Part shown: in pieces, positions 15,468-23,928 of the stretch
Numbering within the stretch: the first letter of the stretch is position 1
Layout of the letters: each line of letters opens with the position of its first letter
Assembly: GCF_024171605.1 (NCBI RefSeq)
Contig: NZ_JALKAA010000005.1
Location: 1 to 64,000 of the forward strand
Source of the DNA: Pontibacter sp. HSC-36F09
Lineage (GTDB): Bacteria; Bacteroidota; Bacteroidia; Cytophagales; Hymenobacteraceae
Direction: 5' to 3'
Length of the DNA stretch: 64,000 nt
The notes under the pieces: generated by a model
The model's database searches: none
The model's input: the letters and a program-made list of their open reading frames with translations, nothing else
What the model was told of the DNA's origin: nothing
Translations under genes and position numbers: made by a program

Positions 15468-18038
15468 TTGTCTGACAATAAGCCTAATCCGGATAGACCA
15501 AAACTGAATATACCCTGGCTCCTGAAAATGGCCTGGCGCGATACCCGTCGCAGCCGGGGCAGGCTGTTGCTGTTCCTTTCATCGATTGTGCTAGGTATAG
15601 CCGCCTTGGTCGCCATCAACTCATTCCGGGACAGTCTGCAGTTAGCCATCGACGAGAAAGCCAAGACCCTGATCGGGGCTGATCTGGTGATGGGCATGAA
15701 CAAAGAGCCCGACTCCCTTTCCCTGGCTATCATTGACTCCGTGAGCACACTGGGTAAACGCTCTGACGAGAACCGCATGATGTCGATGGTCTATTTTGTG
15801 AAAAGCAATGATACCCGTCTGGTGCAGGTGCGGGCACTGGAGGGTGAGTTTCCTTACTTCGGAGCCATCGAGACCAACCCGGTAGAGGCCAGCCGCAGTT
15901 TTCGGGAAGACAAACGCGCACTCGTAGACTATAACCTGATGTTGCAGTACGAAGCCCAGATCGGAGACTCGATTAGGGTTGGCGCTGTGACATTTGCTAT
16001 AGAAGGGGCGCTTCACCGCATACCTGGTCAAACAGCCATGACCGCTGCCGTAGCGCCCGTGGTGTACATTCCCAGACAATACCTGCCGGAAACCGGCCTT
16101 ATTCAGCGCGGCAGCCGGGTTTCGTATTACTATTACTACGATCTAAACGAAGCCGTGCAGCCGGATACACTGGGCAATAAGTTGGACCCACGTTTTGAGG
16201 AACTTGGCATGTTCTACGACACCGTGGAAACACGGAAAGCGAGCATGGGGCGCTCTTATGATGAACTAGCCCGTTTTCTGGCACTTGTCGGGTTTGTGGC
16301 GTTGCTATTGGGCTGCGTGGGCGTGGCCAGCGCCGTGCACGTGTACATGCGCGACAAACTGGCAACCATCGGCATTCTGCGCTGTCTGGGTATGAGCGGC
16401 AAACAGGCTTTCCTGGTATACCTTTTCCAGGTAATTGGTATGGGCTTGATAGGAGGTATAGCCGGCGCGGCTCTGGGCAGTGTCGTGCAACTGATTCTGC
16501 CGGAGCTGTTCAAAACCTTCCTACCTGTCAGTGTGGACGCTTACTTCTCACCGGCCGCCGCTACACAAGGCGTGCTAATGGGAGTAGTGGTATCAGTGCT
16601 CTTTGCACTGTTGCCATTACTAAGCATCCGACAGGTATCGCCACTGATTACGCTGCGGGCCACCGTAGAACATTTGACCAACCAGAAAGACGCACTTCGC
16701 TGGGCAGTTTATGGTTTGCTGCTTGGCTTTATTGTAGTCTTCTCGCGTTGGCAATTAGGCACCTGGTGGCAGGCGCTCTATTTTACAGGAGGTGTCATTG
16801 CGGCCTTCCTGGTGCTGGCATTGCTCGCCAAAGGCCTGTCCTGGACCGTTAAACGCTTTTTCCCGACCCACTGGGGCTACGTGTGGCGCCAGGGCCTGGC
16901 AAACCTATACCGCCCAAACAACCAAACTTTGTTGCTGATGGTATCGATTGGTCTGGGCACGGCACTGATCGGTACGCTCTTCATGGTGCAACGCACTTTG
17001 CTGAGCGAGGTGTCGCTCTCCGGCACTGAGAACCAGCCCAACCTGGTACTCTTTGATATCCAAAACAGTCAGCGGGACCAGGTAGCCAACTTAACCAAAG
17101 AAGAAGGGCTACCGATACTGTACTTCGACCCGATTGTGACGGTAAGGCTGGAACAAATCAATAACCTGACCCTGGCGGATGTGCGCAAAGACACAACTTT
17201 GGAAATCAGGCCGAGGAACTTCACACGAGAATACCGGGTAACCTACCGCGACCATTTAAGTGATTCTGAGAAGACGGAAGCCGGTGAGTGGAGCGAAGGA
17301 CAGTATAAAGCTGGCGACAAAGTGCCTGTCTCGCTGGAAGAAGGGTACGCAGAACGCATCAAGGTGAAAGTAGGAGACTCTCTGGTTTACAATGTACAGG
17401 GAGCGACTATACCTGCACGTGTAGCCCACATACGCCGCGTGGACTGGAACCGGGTGCAGACCAACTTCCAGATGCTTTTCCCGAAGGGCGTGCTGGAGGA
17501 GGCGCCGCAATTCCATGTGCTGATGACCCGCAGTGACAATGAGCAACAGGCCGCGCAGTTCCAACGCCGTGTCGTAGAGGCTTTTCCGAACGTATCCGCC
17601 ATCGGCCTCGACCTGATCCTGCGTACGTTGGAAGAAGTCGTTAGCCAGATCTCTTTTGTGATTCAATTCATGGCGCTTTTTAGCATTTTCACCGGATTGC
17701 TGGTACTGGTGGGCTCTGTCAATGTCAGCAAATTCCAGCGGGTGCAGGAGAGCGTGCTTTTGCGCACACTGGGCGCTAACAAAAAACAGATTCTGGGTAT
17801 AACACTGATGGAATACGCCATGCTAGGTATACTGGCCGCCGCTGTAGGCTGTGTCATTGCCTTCGGAGCTGCGTGGGCCTTGGCAGTATTCAGCTTTGAA
17901 ATGGAGTTTGTGCCAGTGCTCTGGCCGCTACTGATTATTTTCGTGGTAGTTACTTTGTTGACTGTAGCGGTGGGCTTGCTCAATAGCCGCGGCGTGCTTA
18001 ACAGGCCGCCTTTGGAAGTACTGCGGCGTGAGGCGTAA
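15468..18038 (+). CDS. ybbP: FtsX-like ABC permease (YbbP type)
   Basis: An 856-residue permease starting at TTG 15468; no better ATG lies before the first conserved block KMAWRDTRRSRGRLLLFLSS. The first membrane segment is at ~residues 32-52, followed by a large periplasmic domain, an FtsX block (ALVGFVALLLGCVGVASA, ~260-400) with two further membrane helices around 410-460, a second periplasmic domain (~505-715) and a second FtsX block (~720-850). This doubled FtsX layout is typical of YbbP. The conserved LRCLGMSGKQAFLV and LRTLGANKKQILGI loops are the coupling helices facing the ATPase. It forms a transporter with the preceding YbbA-like ATPase. Confidence 0.9.
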   Translation: MSDNKPNPDRPKLNIPWLLKMAWRDTRRSRGRLLLFLSSIVLGIAALVAINSFRDSLQLAIDEKAKTLIGADLVMGMNKEPDSLSLAIIDSVSTLGKRSDENRMMSMVYFVKSNDTRLVQVRALEGEFPYFGAIETNPVEASRSFREDKRALVDYNLMLQYEAQIGDSIRVGAVTFAIEGALHRIPGQTAMTAAVAPVVYIPRQYLPETGLIQRGSRVSYYYYYDLNEAVQPDTLGNKLDPRFEELGMFYDTVETRKASMGRSYDELARFLALVGFVALLLGCVGVASAVHVYMRDKLATIGILRCLGMSGKQAFLVYLFQVIGMGLIGGIAGAALGSVVQLILPELFKTFLPVSVDAYFSPAAATQGVLMGVVVSVLFALLPLLSIRQVSPLITLRATVEHLTNQKDALRWAVYGLLLGFIVVFSRWQLGTWWQALYFTGGVIAAFLVLALLAKGLSWTVKRFFPTHWGYVWRQGLANLYRPNNQTLLLMVSIGLGTALIGTLFMVQRTLLSEVSLSGTENQPNLVLFDIQNSQRDQVANLTKEEGLPILYFDPIVTVRLEQINNLTLADVRKDTTLEIRPRNFTREYRVTYRDHLSDSEKTEAGEWSEGQYKAGDKVPVSLEEGYAERIKVKVGDSLVYNVQGATIPARVAHIRRVDWNRVQTNFQMLFPKGVLEEAPQFHVLMTRSDNEQQAAQFQRRVVEAFPNVSAIGLDLILRTLEEVVSQISFVIQFMALFSIFTGLLVLVGSVNVSKFQRVQESVLLRTLGANKKQILGITLMEYAMLGILAAAVGCVIAFGAAWALAVFSFEMEFVPVLWPLLIIFVVVTLLTVAVGLLNSRGVLNRPPLEVLRREA

Positions 18039-18044
18039 AAACAA

Positions 18045-18074
18045 AAAAGGGATCTCTTGAAAGATCCCTTTTTC
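18045..18074 (+). terminator. Terminator after ybbP
   Basis: AAAAGGGATCT / AGATCCCTTTTT hairpin (arms about 18045-18055 and 18062-18073, loop CTTGAA) begins 6 bases after the ybbP stop. The T-run follows on the plus strand. Confidence 0.85.
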
Positions 18075-18181
18075 TAAAATTCGCATAGACAACAAATGCC
18101 ATCTGCAAACTTTGATTATATTGGTTTATACGCCCGGCTTTTTGGGAGGTTGCAGCTCCCAAGTAAAAATTCCGGAAAAAT

Positions 18182-18544
18182 TTAATAGGTGCTGGAAGCC
18201 AGCATCACCAGCGTGCAGTGGTGCATGGTTTCTATACCTGCATCCTCCGCCATTTGCTCCAATTCACGGTTTTCCGTACCCGGGTTGAAGATGATGCGTT
18301 TCGGCTGAAGCGAAATAATGTAATCGTACCAGGTCGGCTGGTTTTGCGGTCCTACATAAAGTGTCACCGTGTCAACCCCTTCAATTTTCTGTTCTTTATC
18401 CGTGATAATGGGCTGCCCGCCAACTTCTCCTTTGCGGATGCCCACTGGCACCACCTCATGTCCGTGTTGTTGCAATCGGTGAATGGCCTTGTAGGCAAAG
18501 CGGGAAGAGTTATCGGTAGCACCCAGTACAAGTGTCTTTTTCAT
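18182..18544 (-). CDS. CoA-binding domain protein (YccU-like)
   Basis: A 120-residue single-domain protein with a Rossmann-like start KKTLVLGATDNSSRFAYKAI, then VVPVGIRKGEVGGQPI and a C-terminal IETMHHCTLVMLAS. This matches the small CoA-binding (succinyl-CoA synthetase alpha-like) family. Members bind CoA nucleotides, but their cellular role is largely unknown. It is 90 bp downstream of the FAD-dependent dehydrogenase gene on the same strand and may be co-transcribed with it. The length is normal for the family and the ATG at 18544 precedes the first beta strand directly. Confidence 0.85.
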   Translation of the reverse strand: MKKTLVLGATDNSSRFAYKAIHRLQQHGHEVVPVGIRKGEVGGQPIITDKEQKIEGVDTVTLYVGPQNQPTWYDYIISLQPKRIIFNPGTENRELEQMAEDAGIETMHHCTLVMLASSTY

Positions 18545-18634
18545 GGTTCAGATATGTTGATCTAACTATTTAACCCTGATCAGCACAGAAACGTTACAGC
18601 GCAAGCAGGTATAAACCGAATACAATATCATCGG

Positions 18635-20212
18635 CTATACCTGTCGCAGCACTTTGGCCGCAATCTTCTCGGCGCAGCGCTCCCCATCCATGGCAGCCGA
18701 CGCAATTCCACCTGCATATCCCGCGCCTTCTGCGCAAGGGTATAGGTTTTTGATCTGCACGTGTTCCATTGTCTCACGGTCACGCGGTATACGAACCGGG
18801 GAAGAGGTGCGGCTTTCTACTCCTATGATCTGCGCGTCGTTCGAAAGGTAGCCGCGCATTTTATTGCCAAAGGCCTTGAATCCTTCCCGCAGGCGATAGG
18901 CCATGGCTGGTGAGAACAGTTCGTTCATATCTACAGGCGTGAGACCAGGCTGATAAGATGTTTCCAATAAAGCGCCGCCGGTTTTCTGACGGGTGAAGTC
19001 GAGAAGGAGCTGGGCGGGGGCTTTTTGGGTGCCACCGGCCATTTCGCAGGCTTTGCGCTCCAGCGCTTCCTGCATCCGCAGTCCGGCAAGCGGACCGTAC
19101 TTGTCCAACTCCATGTCTTCCAACTCAATCGCCACGACTATACCTGAGTTGGCAAACTTAGAGTCGCGGCGGCTCGGCGACATGCCATTCACCACCACCT
19201 CGCCGGGAGCCGTAGCCGAGGGCACGATAAAGCCGCCCGGACACATGCAGAACGAAAAAATGCCACGCTGTTTGTTGTCGTATACCGTTTGGTGCACCAG
19301 CGCGTACGAAGAGGCCGGAAGCCAGCAACCACGGTCCTCGCACTTGTACTGGATGCTGTCGATCAGTTTCTGCTGGTGCTCCACACGCACGCCCATGGCA
19401 AAAGGCTTAGCTTCGATGGTGATGCCTTTGTGGTGCAACAACTCAAAAATATCACGGGCACTGTGGCCAGTTGCCAGAATCACGGCTTCACCGGTATATT
19501 CCTGACCATCCTGGGTTACAACGCCTTTCATCTCATTATGCTCCAGTATAAAATCAGTCAAGCGCGTGTCAAACAGTACTTCACCGCCGGCAGCTACTAT
19601 GCTTTCGCGGATAGCGGAGATAATGCGGGGCAGTTTGTTAGTACCGATATGCGGGTGCGCATCGAACAGGATGTCGCGGGTAGCGCCGTGCTGCACAAAA
19701 ATCTCAAGGATACGCTGCAGATCGCCGCGTTTTTTGGAGCGGGTATATAGCTTGCCATCGGAGTATGTACCGGCACCGCCTTCGCCAAAACAGTAGTTCG
19801 AATCAGGATTTACTATGTGGTCTTTGTTGATGGCGGCCAGGTCACGACGGCGGGAACGGACATCTTTGCCGCGCTCCAACACGATAGGCTTTAATCCCAG
19901 TTCAATGCAGCGCAGAGCTGCAAACAAACCCGCAGGACCCGCGCCCACAATGATGACCTTTTTGGCTGAGCTGACATCCGGATAAGTATACCTGGCCGAA
20001 AGGATATCGGCAGGAGGGGTATCCAGGTATAGATCGGCCCGTACACGGAGCAAAACCTGGCGACCGCGCGCATCTATAGAGCGCTTGATACGGTGGATGT
20101 GTTTGACATCATCCGGCTTGAGACCGGCACTTACAATAAGCTCACGCTCCAACAGTTCGTCGTTGTAAGCCACTTCCGGCGATAACACGACTTCAACTTC
20201 TTTCTTATTCAT
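18635..20212 (-). CDS. Uncharacterised FAD-dependent dehydrogenase (COG2509 type)
   Basis: A 525-residue flavoprotein. An N-terminal ~80-residue domain (VVLSPEVAYNDELLERELIV) precedes the dinucleotide-binding motif VIIVGAGPAGLFAALRC near residue 88. The family hallmark GEGGAGTYSDGKLYTR follows near residue 142, and the C-terminal FAD contact is GAGYAGGIASAAMDG. These features fit the widespread COG2509 NAD(P)/FAD-dependent oxidoreductases, whose substrate is unknown. It has no signal peptide, so it is cytoplasmic. Its 5' leader contains copies of an octamer repeat shared with argH and argB. The downstream CoA-binding gene is on the same strand. Confidence 0.88.
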   Translation of the reverse strand: MNKKEVEVVLSPEVAYNDELLERELIVSAGLKPDDVKHIHRIKRSIDARGRQVLLRVRADLYLDTPPADILSARYTYPDVSSAKKVIIVGAGPAGLFAALRCIELGLKPIVLERGKDVRSRRRDLAAINKDHIVNPDSNYCFGEGGAGTYSDGKLYTRSKKRGDLQRILEIFVQHGATRDILFDAHPHIGTNKLPRIISAIRESIVAAGGEVLFDTRLTDFILEHNEMKGVVTQDGQEYTGEAVILATGHSARDIFELLHHKGITIEAKPFAMGVRVEHQQKLIDSIQYKCEDRGCWLPASSYALVHQTVYDNKQRGIFSFCMCPGGFIVPSATAPGEVVVNGMSPSRRDSKFANSGIVVAIELEDMELDKYGPLAGLRMQEALERKACEMAGGTQKAPAQLLLDFTRQKTGGALLETSYQPGLTPVDMNELFSPAMAYRLREGFKAFGNKMRGYLSNDAQIIGVESRTSSPVRIPRDRETMEHVQIKNLYPCAEGAGYAGGIASAAMDGERCAEKIAAKVLRQV

Positions 20213-20254
20213 TTACAATTAGTAAGGTAGTTATCCTTAAAGTTTTAATTGAGT

Positions 20255-20433
20255 GGTAGAGTGAGTTAGTGAATGAGTGATTTTTATTATTTTTGATTGA
20301 GTAGTATATAAAGAGAAAGCTGACACTTTACATTGACAGGTAAAAAGTAAATGCAAACTGACCAGCAATCAACCCATTAAACAATTCAACCATTTTTAAA
20401 TCACTCATTCACTCAATCAATCATTCAAAAATC
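20255..20433. repeat. Octamer-repeat tracts forming a long inverted repeat
   Basis: Between the FAD-protein gene and kynA, 20269-20283 (GTGAATGAGTGATTT) and 20398-20412 are perfect 15-base inverted repeats. Both extend into runs of a loose 8-base unit of the form TGAnTnAG. The same word recurs at 59476-59490 upstream of argH and in degenerate form at 61468-61500 upstream of argB. The DNA between the arms is AT-rich and contains no gene. Confidence 0.7.
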
Positions 20434-21402
20434 CTAAACATCCCCATTCAGCACTTTCTCTACCCAGCCTTTGCCCCAGCTTTCGAGTTCTTCTTCGTTC
20501 CATACCTCAGGGTAGAAGATGCGCTTCTGGAATTTTGGAGGCAGATACTTCTGCCAGTTCGTGCCCCCGGTAGCGGCGATCACTTCCGGATCGCGCTGCA
20601 GGTAGCGAACGGCCGATTTGTAGTGCATCAGCGGCCAGTTCACGTTCACGTTGCTGTCCAGTTCACGCAACTGACGAATGAGTCGTGGGTTTTGCTGTTC
20701 CTCTTCAGACAAACGCTTGTAGGCAGACCAAACGTTCATGTCCTGATACTGCCTTGCAAACTGAATCAGCTGTTGGGTGTACTTTTCCTCAAAACGGATC
20801 AGGGTGAGGGTCTTGGTACCGGATGAAACTTCTGTAGCGCCTTCTTTCCAATAAATGCAGCCCATCATTTCTTCATGAGTACTCTGCAATCCCAGCGCTT
20901 TGCGTTTCTCTTTATCAGTCAGGTTGCGTAATTCCGTAGAGGCGATCTCGATCATCCGGTACTGTACCGACTGGAAACCGCTGGCCGGCATTAGTGCCAT
21001 TCTAAACTGCAGGAATTGTTTCGGATCCATGCCGTCCACCATCACATCAAATGAGTCGATCAGGTTTTCGAAATAGCGGTTGATGCGCTTCAAGCGTTTC
21101 AGGAGCACATCACCTATAAGCTCCTTATCTTCACCTATTTGTCTGTATTCTTCCAGACAGAGCTTAAAGTACAGCTCCGTGATCTGGTGATACATGATGA
21201 ATATCTTTTCATCAGGTATAGACGTGCGCGGATTCTGCAGACTCAACAAAGTATCCAGGTGAATGTAGTCCCAGTAGTTGAGGTAGTCTGTGTAGTAAAG
21301 CCCTTCCAGATAGGCAGCCAGGTCCTGCCCGAGCGGCACGTACTTGGCTTCCAGTCTTCTGAGCTGCTCCAGCACTTCCGGCTTAAAAGGTTGTTGCTCC
21401 AT
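20434..21402 (-). CDS. kynA: Tryptophan 2,3-dioxygenase
   Basis: A 322-residue heme dioxygenase that opens the indole ring of L-tryptophan to N-formylkynurenine, the first step of the kynurenine pathway. Diagnostic blocks are YHQITELYFKLCLEEY, with the His and Tyr that contact substrate, and FRMALMPASGFQSVQYR, the substrate-binding arginine block. A later THEEMMGCIYWKEG carries the probable heme-ligand His. Length fits bacterial family members. No other kynurenine gene is in the window, so it stands alone. It lies between an octamer-repeat tract and a ~350 bp intergenic region. A near-consensus -7 box (TTTATTTG, one mismatch) lies about 40 bases upstream on the minus strand. Confidence 0.93.
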   Translation of the reverse strand: MEQQPFKPEVLEQLRRLEAKYVPLGQDLAAYLEGLYYTDYLNYWDYIHLDTLLSLQNPRTSIPDEKIFIMYHQITELYFKLCLEEYRQIGEDKELIGDVLLKRLKRINRYFENLIDSFDVMVDGMDPKQFLQFRMALMPASGFQSVQYRMIEIASTELRNLTDKEKRKALGLQSTHEEMMGCIYWKEGATEVSSGTKTLTLIRFEEKYTQQLIQFARQYQDMNVWSAYKRLSEEEQQNPRLIRQLRELDSNVNVNWPLMHYKSAVRYLQRDPEVIAATGGTNWQKYLPPKFQKRIFYPEVWNEEELESWGKGWVEKVLNGDV

Positions 21403-21748
21403 GGTATACAGATGGGGGTTGATGAGTCGCCATTAGCTTACAAATAAAGTAAAACAATCGCATAGATTCCGGCATCAAGCAAATTTTTATCGCGCTCTAT
21501 CTTCAAAACATAAATCAAGGGAAATAAATCCACGACTCGCAGGCAACCTTCTGTGTGTTACGAACATCCTGTGTACAGGAATCCTGTGGATTAAACTAAT
21601 ACAATCGAAAGTTAATGGTCTTAATGACTCTTTTAATAGAGTAAATCTGACTGTTGGTAGAAATCCAGAGAATATAACGGCGAAAAAATGTTATCATTAG
21701 CCTTATTTGTTAAATTTGGGTTTTACGATATTTACCCGCTCTATCTCC
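21403..21748. other. Divergent intergenic region between kynA and sdaAB
   Basis: About 350 bases separate the two divergent starts. I see no gene or RNA structure here; it is AT-rich and carries the -7 promoter box of sdaAB at 21711-21718. A TTG-initiated 5' extension of the sdaAB frame (from 21707) would overlap the promoter and is not accepted. Confidence 0.6.
21711..21718 (+). promoter_or_regulatory. -7 box TAAATTTG of sdaAB
   Basis: TAAATTTG matches the Bacteroidota TAnnTTTG consensus and ends 30 bases before the ATG at 21749, giving a leader of roughly 20-25 bases. A good -33 element is not obvious. The position argues for the ATG start rather than the upstream TTG. Confidence 0.5.
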
Positions 21749-22426
21749 ATGGCAGAAAAAAGCAGTGTCTTTGATATGATAGGTCCCATCATGATTGGTC
21801 CTTCAAGCTCCCATACCGCTGGTGTCGTGCGCATTGCGCGCGCGGCGATACGGGTATTAGGGGTTGCTCCCGAAGAGGCCATCATTACTTTCTATAATTC
21901 CTTTGCTCAAACTTACGAGGGCCACGGTTCTGACCGCGCCATCGTGGCCGGCCTGCTGGACTTCAAAACGGATGACAAGCGCATCAAGGAGGCTTTTGAC
22001 CATGCTAAAGAGCGCGGCCTGAAATATACCTTCCGTTCTGTTGGCAATGCCTCTACCATGCACCCTAACACCATCAAGCTGAATCTGAAGGCAGGAGACC
22101 GCCAGGTAGAAGTGATCGGGCAGAGCCGGGGAGGTGGCGTGATCAATATTGTGGAGGTAGACGGGTTTACTGCCAGCTTTTCGGCCAACTTGCATACCCT
22201 CATCATCGACGCGGATGACGTGAAGGGCAGCATTGCCTTTATCGCTACTGTAATCGCGCACGATGACTGCAACATTGCCACAATGAACGTGTCCCGCAAG
22301 GGCAGAAACGAGATGGCCCGCCAGTTCATTGAGATGGACTCGGGCATTAAGCCCATCACATTGGAGTACCTGAAGCAGTTGAGCTGGGTGAAGCATGTGA
22401 TCTACATACCGAATATCGATCTCTAA
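21749..22426 (+). CDS. sdaAB: L-serine dehydratase, iron-sulfur type, beta subunit
   Basis: A 225-residue protein from ATG 21749. It begins with the hallmark SVFDMIGPIMIGPSSSHTAG and ends with an ACT-like regulatory segment (SFSANLHTLIIDADDVKGSIAFIATVI and NIATMNVSRKGRNEMA). The enzyme deaminates L-serine to pyruvate and ammonia using a [4Fe-4S] cluster that sits on the alpha subunit. The alpha subunit gene is not adjacent and not in this window, so the partner must be encoded elsewhere; separate subunits are normal in many Bacteroidota. The next gene, a TolC-type factor, starts 14 bases after the stop, so they may share a transcript without a functional link. Confidence 0.88.
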   Translation: MAEKSSVFDMIGPIMIGPSSSHTAGVVRIARAAIRVLGVAPEEAIITFYNSFAQTYEGHGSDRAIVAGLLDFKTDDKRIKEAFDHAKERGLKYTFRSVGNASTMHPNTIKLNLKAGDRQVEVIGQSRGGGVINIVEVDGFTASFSANLHTLIIDADDVKGSIAFIATVIAHDDCNIATMNVSRKGRNEMARQFIEMDSGIKPITLEYLKQLSWVKHVIYIPNIDL

Positions 22427-22440
22427 GAAGAAATCATACT

Positions 22441-23919
22441 ATGAAAAAAATGTCAAACAAAGTGCTGTTACTGGCTCTTGGCTTAACTGTAGGCGGTTTT
22501 GGTTCTGCCATGGCACAGCAGCAAGGAGCAGGGGGCGATGGCATCTGGTCGCTGCAGGAAGCAGTTGAATATGCCAAAGCAAACAACCTGAATGTGCGCC
22601 AAAGCAGCCTTAATCGTGATCTTGACAGAGCCGATCTGAATCAGTCGCGGGCTGCCCGACTGCCGAGCATCAACGCAAGTGGCAACTATAGCTTCAACAC
22701 GGGTTCCTTCCAGGATCCGGTGTCATTTAACCTGCAAACACAGAACGCACGCACATCCAACGTCTCGATCAATGCATCGCTGCCGCTGTTCTCAGGTTTT
22801 CAGCAGGTGAATCAGATCAAGCAGAATAGTCTGAATCTGGAGGCAAGTGAGCAGGAGTATCTGTCTGCTCAAAACGACATTACGATCCAGATCGTGACCG
22901 CTTACCTGAACATTCTGTTTGCCAACGAGCAAATGCGTGTGTCTGATTTGCAACGCAACCTGACTAACCAGCAACTGAGCCGCACGCGTGTCCTTTTCAA
23001 AGCAGGCAGCCTAGCAGAAAACTCTGTACTAGACCTTGAATCGCAACTGGCAACAGACGAACTGAATCATATCACAGCACAGAATCAGCGCGATATTTCC
23101 AGACTGACTCTAATGCAATTGCTAAATATACCTACCAATCAGGAGTTTCAGGTAGAGATACCCAACATTCCGGAGCCTGATGAGAATCCGGTGATCGTGG
23201 ATGGAAGCCAGGTATACGATGTAGCCTTGCAGACGCTTCCCGCCATTCGTGCAACAGAGCTGCGGTTGCGCAGCGCCGAAACTGGTCTTAGTGTAGCACG
23301 GGGCGCTTACTACCCACGTCTAAGCCTTTTTGCAGGTGCAGGAAGCCGATATGCCAGTACCAGTCGCAGATTGGTAGATATTGAGCGGGTAGTAAATGGC
23401 CGTGTGCCCCAAACCGTATACTTAAACGAAACAGGCAACGCCTCTCAGACGCTGTGGTTTGAAAACGTGGAAACACGCCGTATTGATGAGCACTATGGCA
23501 TGTTCCGCCAGTGGGATGATAACCTGAACACGCAGGCAGGTGTGTCGCTTCAAATCCCAATCCTGAACAGCCTGCAGGTACGCACCAATGTGCAGCGCGC
23601 CAAGCTACAGCAGCAGAATGCCCAGCTCAATGCCGATATTGCTAAAAACAACCTGCGCCAGACGATTGAGCAGGCGTATGTGGATGCCCTTGCGGCGCAG
23701 CGTCGTTATGCAGCGGCCCGTCAGCAGGTAACCGCCTCTGAAAAGAACTTCCGCAATGCTGAATTAAGGCTCCAGGGTGGTGTGATCAATACCGTAGATT
23801 TCAACGTGATAGCGAACACTTATCGCTCTGCCCAGTCCAGCTTGATACAAGCTAAATATGAATATACCTTTAAACTAAAAGTTCTGGATTTCTACCAGGG
23901 CAAAGACCTCTCTTTCTAA
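22441..23919 (+). CDS. TolC-family outer-membrane factor
   Basis: A 492-residue protein with a signal peptide ending in GFGSAMAQQ, followed by two outer-membrane-efflux repeats. The first opens with SLQEAVEYAKANNLNVRQSSL and contains the beta-strand region INASLPLFSGFQQVNQI; the second opens near EVQIPILNSLQVRTNV and ends in VDFNVIANTYRSAQSSLIQAKYEYTF before VLDFYQGKDLSF. Length is slightly above E. coli TolC. It forms the outer-membrane channel of a tripartite exporter, with the periplasmic adaptor encoded 9 bases downstream. No inner-membrane pump gene follows, so the energising partner is elsewhere. Confidence 0.9.
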   Translation: MKKMSNKVLLLALGLTVGGFGSAMAQQQGAGGDGIWSLQEAVEYAKANNLNVRQSSLNRDLDRADLNQSRAARLPSINASGNYSFNTGSFQDPVSFNLQTQNARTSNVSINASLPLFSGFQQVNQIKQNSLNLEASEQEYLSAQNDITIQIVTAYLNILFANEQMRVSDLQRNLTNQQLSRTRVLFKAGSLAENSVLDLESQLATDELNHITAQNQRDISRLTLMQLLNIPTNQEFQVEIPNIPEPDENPVIVDGSQVYDVALQTLPAIRATELRLRSAETGLSVARGAYYPRLSLFAGAGSRYASTSRRLVDIERVVNGRVPQTVYLNETGNASQTLWFENVETRRIDEHYGMFRQWDDNLNTQAGVSLQIPILNSLQVRTNVQRAKLQQQNAQLNADIAKNNLRQTIEQAYVDALAAQRRYAAARQQVTASEKNFRNAELRLQGGVINTVDFNVIANTYRSAQSSLIQAKYEYTFKLKVLDFYQGKDLSF

Positions 23920-23928
23920 TATAAAATT

